Shown piece after piece: positions 60,893 to 64,000 of a DNA stretch of 64,000 nt. Source of the DNA: Hellea sp965224755 (GTDB lineage Bacteria > Pseudomonadota > Alphaproteobacteria > Caulobacterales > Maricaulaceae); NCBI GenBank assembly GCA_965224755.1, contig OZ245061.1, forward strand, positions 1,860,001-1,924,000, given 5' to 3'. The notes under the pieces were generated by a model. That model was not told the DNA's origin, made no database searches, and was given only the letters and a program-made list of their open reading frames with translations. Numbering within the stretch: position 1 is the stretch's first letter; the number at the start of each line of letters is the position of its first letter. The translations under genes and the position numbers were made by a program.

Positions 60893-61270
60893 CTAGAACC
60901 GGCTGGAGCTGTCATTATCACGGTCACTTTGCAGAGCGTGAAGCAAATCCTGTTCTGACATTTCAGCCTGCGGCTTGGCTTCACCATGCTCAAGCGCCAA
61001 GACGGGCGCATCCGCATCCTGCTCATCGGGCATATCGTCATCCGTAATCACCCGCTGCAGACCAATCACGAGGCTCTCGCGCAGATCGCCAAGATCGAGT
61101 GTTTCCTCTGCGAGCTCACGTAAAGAGACGACAGGCGTTTTGTCATTATCGCGCTCAATCGTCAGCGCCGCCCCGGCAGAAATATTACGAGACCGATGCG
61201 AGGCCAGCAAAACCAAATCAAAACGGTTCGCAACCTTTTCGATGCAATCTTCAACAGTAACGCGGGCCAT
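60893..61270 (-). CDS. rpoZ: RNA polymerase omega subunit
   Basis: A 125-residue omega subunit. The start ARVTVEDCIEKVANRFDLVLLASHRSR is the family signature; the ATG at 61270 is chosen for this reason. The C-terminal half is acidic and low in order, longer than in E. coli as is common in alphaproteobacteria. It precedes spoT as in many proteobacteria, but a strong terminator separates the two. Confidence 0.96.
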   Translation of the reverse strand: MARVTVEDCIEKVANRFDLVLLASHRSRNISAGAALTIERDNDKTPVVSLRELAEETLDLGDLRESLVIGLQRVITDDDMPDEQDADAPVLALEHGEAKPQAEMSEQDLLHALQSDRDNDSSSRF

Positions 61271-61368
61271 AGGGCACTCCAAAAGCAAAGGGGGCCATCA
61301 CAGCCCTGAATCAAGCGCGCTATATAGGCATGTTCAGCAAAGGATGCAAGCGTGGTTTGCGGTAGGAT

Positions 61369-61764
61369 TCATGCCCTCATTACATTCAATCCACACACCT
61401 CCTCATATACATCAAAATCTCTGTCCGAATGTAACATCTGTATTCTATTTTCAATGCAGTATGTGGCAATCAAACCATCTATAGTTTTGCGAATGGTTTT
61501 CCCTTGTTTTCGAAGCATGCGATAATTTTTAGCACTTTTAATTGCAAGTACCTTACTTGTCATATCGACATAGGTGAGGCTGTTTAAAAGACGTAGACCT
61601 GTATTAAAGTCGCGGTCGACTCTAAAACCTTGAAGAACTTCAGTCATGATTAAACCGGAGATAAGAATATTTTCTTTTCCCAACAATATGTGTAGTAAGT
61701 TCGTCTGAGGCGTTTGTCTGCCATTAAAAAAATCAACCCAGACCGAACTGTCGACAACTAACAT
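61369..61764 (-). CDS. vapC: VapC-type PIN-domain toxin
   Basis: A 131-residue PIN-domain ribonuclease, the toxin of a type II pair. The acidic active-site residues are D5 in VVDSSVWVDFF, E42 in MTEVLQG, D96 in TIDGLIA and D114/D116 in HSDRDFD. The target is probably an RNA such as initiator tRNA (family knowledge). The region is more AT-rich than its neighbours. The ATG shares one base with the vapB stop. Confidence 0.93.
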   Translation of the reverse strand: MLVVDSSVWVDFFNGRQTPQTNLLHILLGKENILISGLIMTEVLQGFRVDRDFNTGLRLLNSLTYVDMTSKVLAIKSAKNYRMLRKQGKTIRKTIDGLIATYCIENRIQMLHSDRDFDVYEEVCGLNVMRA

Positions 61765-61955
61765 CAGTCTCGCCGCATGGCATCCAAATCACCATCCCAA
61801 ACAAGCTTACCCCGGTATTTTCTGATTTCCGCTTGGCGGCGCAATCTTATGAGTAATCGGAGGCCTTCTTCAACAGTCGCTTTTTTCGTTTTTAAGCCGC
61901 CAAGTTTCAAAGCTTCTTGGATAAGTTTATCATCGATATCAATATTTGTACGCAT
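61764..61955 (-). CDS. vapB: VapB-type antitoxin
   Basis: A 63-residue antitoxin of the VapB family that begins MRTNIDIDDKLIQEALKL, the ribbon-helix-helix-type DNA-binding start seen in this group (COG5450/DUF2191-like). The C-terminal tail (YRGKLVWDGDLDAMR) would wrap and inhibit VapC. A perfect inverted repeat just upstream is the likely autoregulatory operator. Confidence 0.9.
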   Translation of the reverse strand: MRTNIDIDDKLIQEALKLGGLKTKKATVEEGLRLLIRLRRQAEIRKYRGKLVWDGDLDAMRRD

Positions 61956-61967
61956 GGGCTTTGCCTT

Positions 61968-62000
61968 GAATGTGTATAATTATAAAAAACATACACATTC
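61968..62000. promoter_or_regulatory. Palindromic operator of vapBC
   Basis: GAATGTGTAT (61968-61977) and ATACACATTC (61991-62000) are perfectly complementary, separated by 13 AT-rich bases. The site starts 13 bases before vapB and overlaps the likely promoter, as expected for conditional repression by VapBC. Confidence 0.75.
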
Positions 62001-62009
62001 GTGATAAAA

Positions 62010-62531
62010 TTACAAGCGCCCCTGCCATAACACGTCCTCAACATCGCCCAACGGTAGTCGCGCTATATAGTTTTCTATCCTCATCCCGCCCTCCGGATCA
62101 CGCCATTTAGGCGCTATTTCGGCTAGCGGAAACAGGACAAAACCGCGCGAGAGCATTCTGGGATGCGGGAGAGTAATGCTACCATCCTCCATCACCTGCC
62201 CTTTAAAATCTAGCAGATCGAGATCGAGGGTTCTGGCGGCGTTTTTCTTTCCGCGCTTGCGTCCAAACTGAGCTTCGACATCGTGCAATATATCCAGCAG
62301 CGCCCTTGCATCGCCGTCAAACTCCACTTCTGCGCAGGCATTGATATAATCGGGCTGACCGCTCCCTGCCGGCCAAGCCGGGCTTTGCCAGAGACCTGAC
62401 ATTTTGATAATCAGGACGCCCTTATCGGCCAGCGCTTTGATCGCCCCCGCAAAAATCTCTTTCGGATTGGACAAATTGGCCCCGAAGGCGATATAGATGG
62501 CAGAATTGTTAGCAGAATTATTATCTGGCAT
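62010..62531 (-). CDS. folK: HPPK (7,8-dihydro-6-hydroxymethylpterin pyrophosphokinase)
   Basis: Adds pyrophosphate to the pterin in folate synthesis. 173 residues; AIYIAFGANLSNPKEIF at the start, the pterin-binding SPAWP loop and the magnesium site RTLDLDLLDF followed by LPHPRMLSRGFVLFPL are complete. It is divergent from the NYN-domain gene. Confidence 0.96.
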   Translation of the reverse strand: MPDNNSANNSAIYIAFGANLSNPKEIFAGAIKALADKGVLIIKMSGLWQSPAWPAGSGQPDYINACAEVEFDGDARALLDILHDVEAQFGRKRGKKNAARTLDLDLLDFKGQVMEDGSITLPHPRMLSRGFVLFPLAEIAPKWRDPEGGMRIENYIARLPLGDVEDVLWQGRL

Positions 62532-62566
62532 ATTTTATAACTTTTTAAATCAAGGAGCCTCATATT

Positions 62567-63118
62567 ATGGCTTTCTACCCTGACGAACGCATAGCTTTAT
62601 TTATTGACGGGGCAAACCTCTATTCGACCAGCAAGACACTGGATTTCGATATAGATTACAGGAAAATGCTAGAACTCTTTAAGGGGAAAGGGCGGCTTAT
62701 CCGCGCCAATTATTACACGGCCCTGCTCGAAGAAGATGATTACTCGCCGCTCCGCCCGCTCATCGATTGGCTCGATTATAACGGCTATCATGTCATAACC
62801 AAACCCGCCAAAAGCTTCACTGACCGCGATGGGCGCAAGCGCATAAAGGGCAATATGGACGCGGAAATGATCGTCGATATGATCGCCCTCGCCCCGCATG
62901 TCGATCATATGCTGCTATTTACAGGCGACGGTGATTTTCGCGCGGCTGCCGAAGCTGTGCAAAAACAGGGCGTCAGAGTCACCGTGGTATCAACGATAAA
63001 ATCCAAGCCCCCTATGCTCGCAGATGAGCTTCGCCGCCAAGCCGATGCTTTTATCGAACTTGCCGATATGGATAAGTTATTCGGACGCCCGAAACGAGAC
63101 TATGAGGACGAAGATTAA
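62567..63118 (+). CDS. NYN-domain (LabA/DUF88) nuclease-like protein
   Basis: A 183-residue protein with a NYN (PIN-like) fold. Acidic residues for metal binding are D14 in ALFIDGANLY, an Asp in GNMDAEMIVDMI and Asp residues in FTGDGDFRAAAEAV. Such proteins are predicted ribonucleases; alphaproteobacterial members of this length are common and uncharacterised. AGGAGCC precedes the ATG. The TAA shares a base with the next start (TAATG), so it is coupled with the uracil-DNA glycosylase. Confidence 0.92.
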   Translation: MAFYPDERIALFIDGANLYSTSKTLDFDIDYRKMLELFKGKGRLIRANYYTALLEEDDYSPLRPLIDWLDYNGYHVITKPAKSFTDRDGRKRIKGNMDAEMIVDMIALAPHVDHMLLFTGDGDFRAAAEAVQKQGVRVTVVSTIKSKPPMLADELRRQADAFIELADMDKLFGRPKRDYEDED

Positions 63119-63756
63119 TGGTTTTTACCGAACCTCCGAGAGATTGCGATCTCTGTCCTCGCTTACGTGCCTTTCTACTTGAGAAGCGGGAAGAGTTTCC
63201 AAGCTACTACAATGCGCCCGTGCCCAGCTTTGGTGACCCGGCCCCCAAGCTCCTTATTGTCGGCCTCGCGCCCGGCATGCACGGGGCGAACCAAACCGGA
63301 CGGCCCTTTACCGGCGATTGGGCAGGCGATTTGCTCTATGCAGCCTTGGATGAATATGGATTTAGCGCCGGCACATATGGCGGCACGGCGGATGACGGAC
63401 TGACTCTCAAAGGCGCGATGATCACCAATGCCGTGCGCTGCGTACCGCCGCAAAACAAACCCGTCGGCGCGGAATGCGCGGCTTGTCGTCCGTTTTTAAC
63501 GCAGCAGATTGAGAGCCTGACATCCGTCAAAGCCATACTCTGCCTTGGCAAAATCAGTCATGACAATACAGTGCGGGCTTTGGGGCTAAAACTACAAGAT
63601 TACAAGTTCGGCCATCATAAAGTCTATGAATTACAAGGTGGTAGGCGTCTTTACTCAAGTTATCACTGTTCGAGGTATAATACCAATACCAAGCGTTTGA
63701 CGGAAGAGATGTTCTTTAAGGTGTTTGCGGATATTCGAGGGTTTATTGATATTTAA
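63118..63756 (+). CDS. Uracil-DNA glycosylase, family 5 (UDGb type)
   Basis: A 212-residue Fe-S uracil-DNA glycosylase. Motif I is GLAPGMHGANQTGRPFTGD (49-67), motif II SYHCSRYN with H183. C10, C13, C108 and one of C120/C123 would bind the [4Fe-4S] cluster. The GMHGAN and HCSxxN forms point to family 5 rather than 4. It removes uracil and other deaminated bases from DNA. Translation is coupled with the NYN-domain gene upstream. Confidence 0.92.
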   Translation: MVFTEPPRDCDLCPRLRAFLLEKREEFPSYYNAPVPSFGDPAPKLLIVGLAPGMHGANQTGRPFTGDWAGDLLYAALDEYGFSAGTYGGTADDGLTLKGAMITNAVRCVPPQNKPVGAECAACRPFLTQQIESLTSVKAILCLGKISHDNTVRALGLKLQDYKFGHHKVYELQGGRRLYSSYHCSRYNTNTKRLTEEMFFKVFADIRGFIDI

Positions 63757-63762
63757 GATTTC

Positions 63763-63846
63763 CTGTCCCCCGCCTTGAGCGGGGGTCTCCTTGCGTCAAA
63801 GACCGCGCTCAAATTGTGGGAGGCCCCCGCGCGGGGGCGGGGGACA
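63763..63846. repeat. Intergenic inverted repeat, family 2
   Basis: An 84-base element with the same ends (TGTCCCCCGCC and GGCGGGGGACA) and internal GGGGGTCTCCTT / GGAGGCCCCC arms as 24651-24734 but a different centre. It separates the convergent glycosylase and smpB genes. Confidence 0.8.
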
Positions 63847-63864
63847 CATAAAAGGGGCGTAATC

Positions 63865-64000
63865 TTAACCCCGCTCCCGCATGAGCCTAGCTTTATCTCT
63901 CTGCCAATCACGCTTCTTCACTGTGTCGCGCTTATCACCCTTATCCTTACCTAGTGCCACGCCGATCAGTAGTTTTACCTTGCCGCGATCGTTGAAATAC
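63865..64000 (-). CDS. smpB: SsrA-binding protein SmpB, C-terminal part
   Basis: About 44 residues up to the stop at 63865 are visible; the gene continues beyond the right edge. YFNDRGKVKLLIGVALGK is the end of the SmpB barrel, and DKRDTVKKRDWQRDKARLMRERG is the typical basic C-terminal tail that enters the ribosome during trans-translation. Confidence 0.95.
   Translation of the reverse strand, partial: YFNDRGKVKLLIGVALGKDKGDKRDTVKKRDWQRDKARLMRERG

Overview
The window looks like chromosomal core sequence of an alphaproteobacterium, probably from the Caulobacterales/Hyphomonadales/Maricaulales side (inference). Reasons: the gene order rpsB-tsf-pyrH-frr-uppS-cdsA-dxr-rseP-bamA-ompH-lpxD-fabZ-lpxA-lpxI-lpxB, the run rpoZ-spoT-pyrE-pdxJ-acpS-lepB-rnc-era-recO, the use of LpxI rather than LpxH, the short ProRS, and two LexA boxes of the alphaproteobacterial direct-repeat type (GTTC-N7-GTTC). 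No rRNA, tRNA, CRISPR array, insertion sequence or prophage was seen.

Layout. 1-9.9 kb is accessory: MAPEG protein, cold-shock protein, M15 peptidase, GIY-YIG protein, then a minus-strand operon headed by a TPP riboswitch (6935-7009) that covers a glycosidase/metallo-hydrolase fusion, two small membrane proteins, thiC and a lipoprotein; then an acyltransferase, a BLUF photosensor and a protein with a TonB-box-like start. 10-17 kb holds PhzF, a lipoprotein hydrolase overlapping an ArsM-like methyltransferase, a zinc alcohol dehydrogenase flanked by 19-bp direct repeats, a Pit phosphate transporter, a flavin monooxygenase and tpiA. 17.8-24.6 kb is the plus-strand series ppiD-trpE-trpG-trpD-trpC-lexA, interrupted by repeat elements. 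Then come comEC (minus) and gltX-gltA (plus). 29.6-44.9 kb is one long minus-strand run for translation factors, isoprenoid/undecaprenyl and phospholipid precursors, outer-membrane assembly and lipid A. It is preceded by dnaE and a tiny LexA-controlled gene. 48.9-53.6 kb has an amino-acid permease, lolD-lolC and proS; 53.7-61.3 kb the era/lepB/spoT run; 61.4-64 kb vapBC, folK, a NYN nuclease, a family-5 uracil-DNA glycosylase and the end of smpB.

The most notable points are: (1) a 30-codon, one-helix, methionine-rich protein directly upstream of dnaE, under a perfect LexA box. It resembles in size, regulation and type the SOS division inhibitor SidA of Caulobacter. (2) A TPP riboswitch whose 3' strand carries the ribosome binding site of a secreted two-domain hydrolase, with thiC only fourth in the operon. 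(3) Ribosomal protein S2 extended by about 100 residues of Ala/Glu/Pro/Lys repeats and a C-terminal DUF2853-like domain. (4) An intrinsic terminator between tsf and pyrH whose stem contains the pyrH ribosome binding site and whose U-tract runs into the TTG start codon.

Two reading frames (dnaE and the TonB-box-like gene) each lack one base in a short homopolymer context. Assembly error is the simplest explanation, at least for the essential dnaE. Several families of inverted intergenic repeats recur in the window, including twice inside the trp operon.
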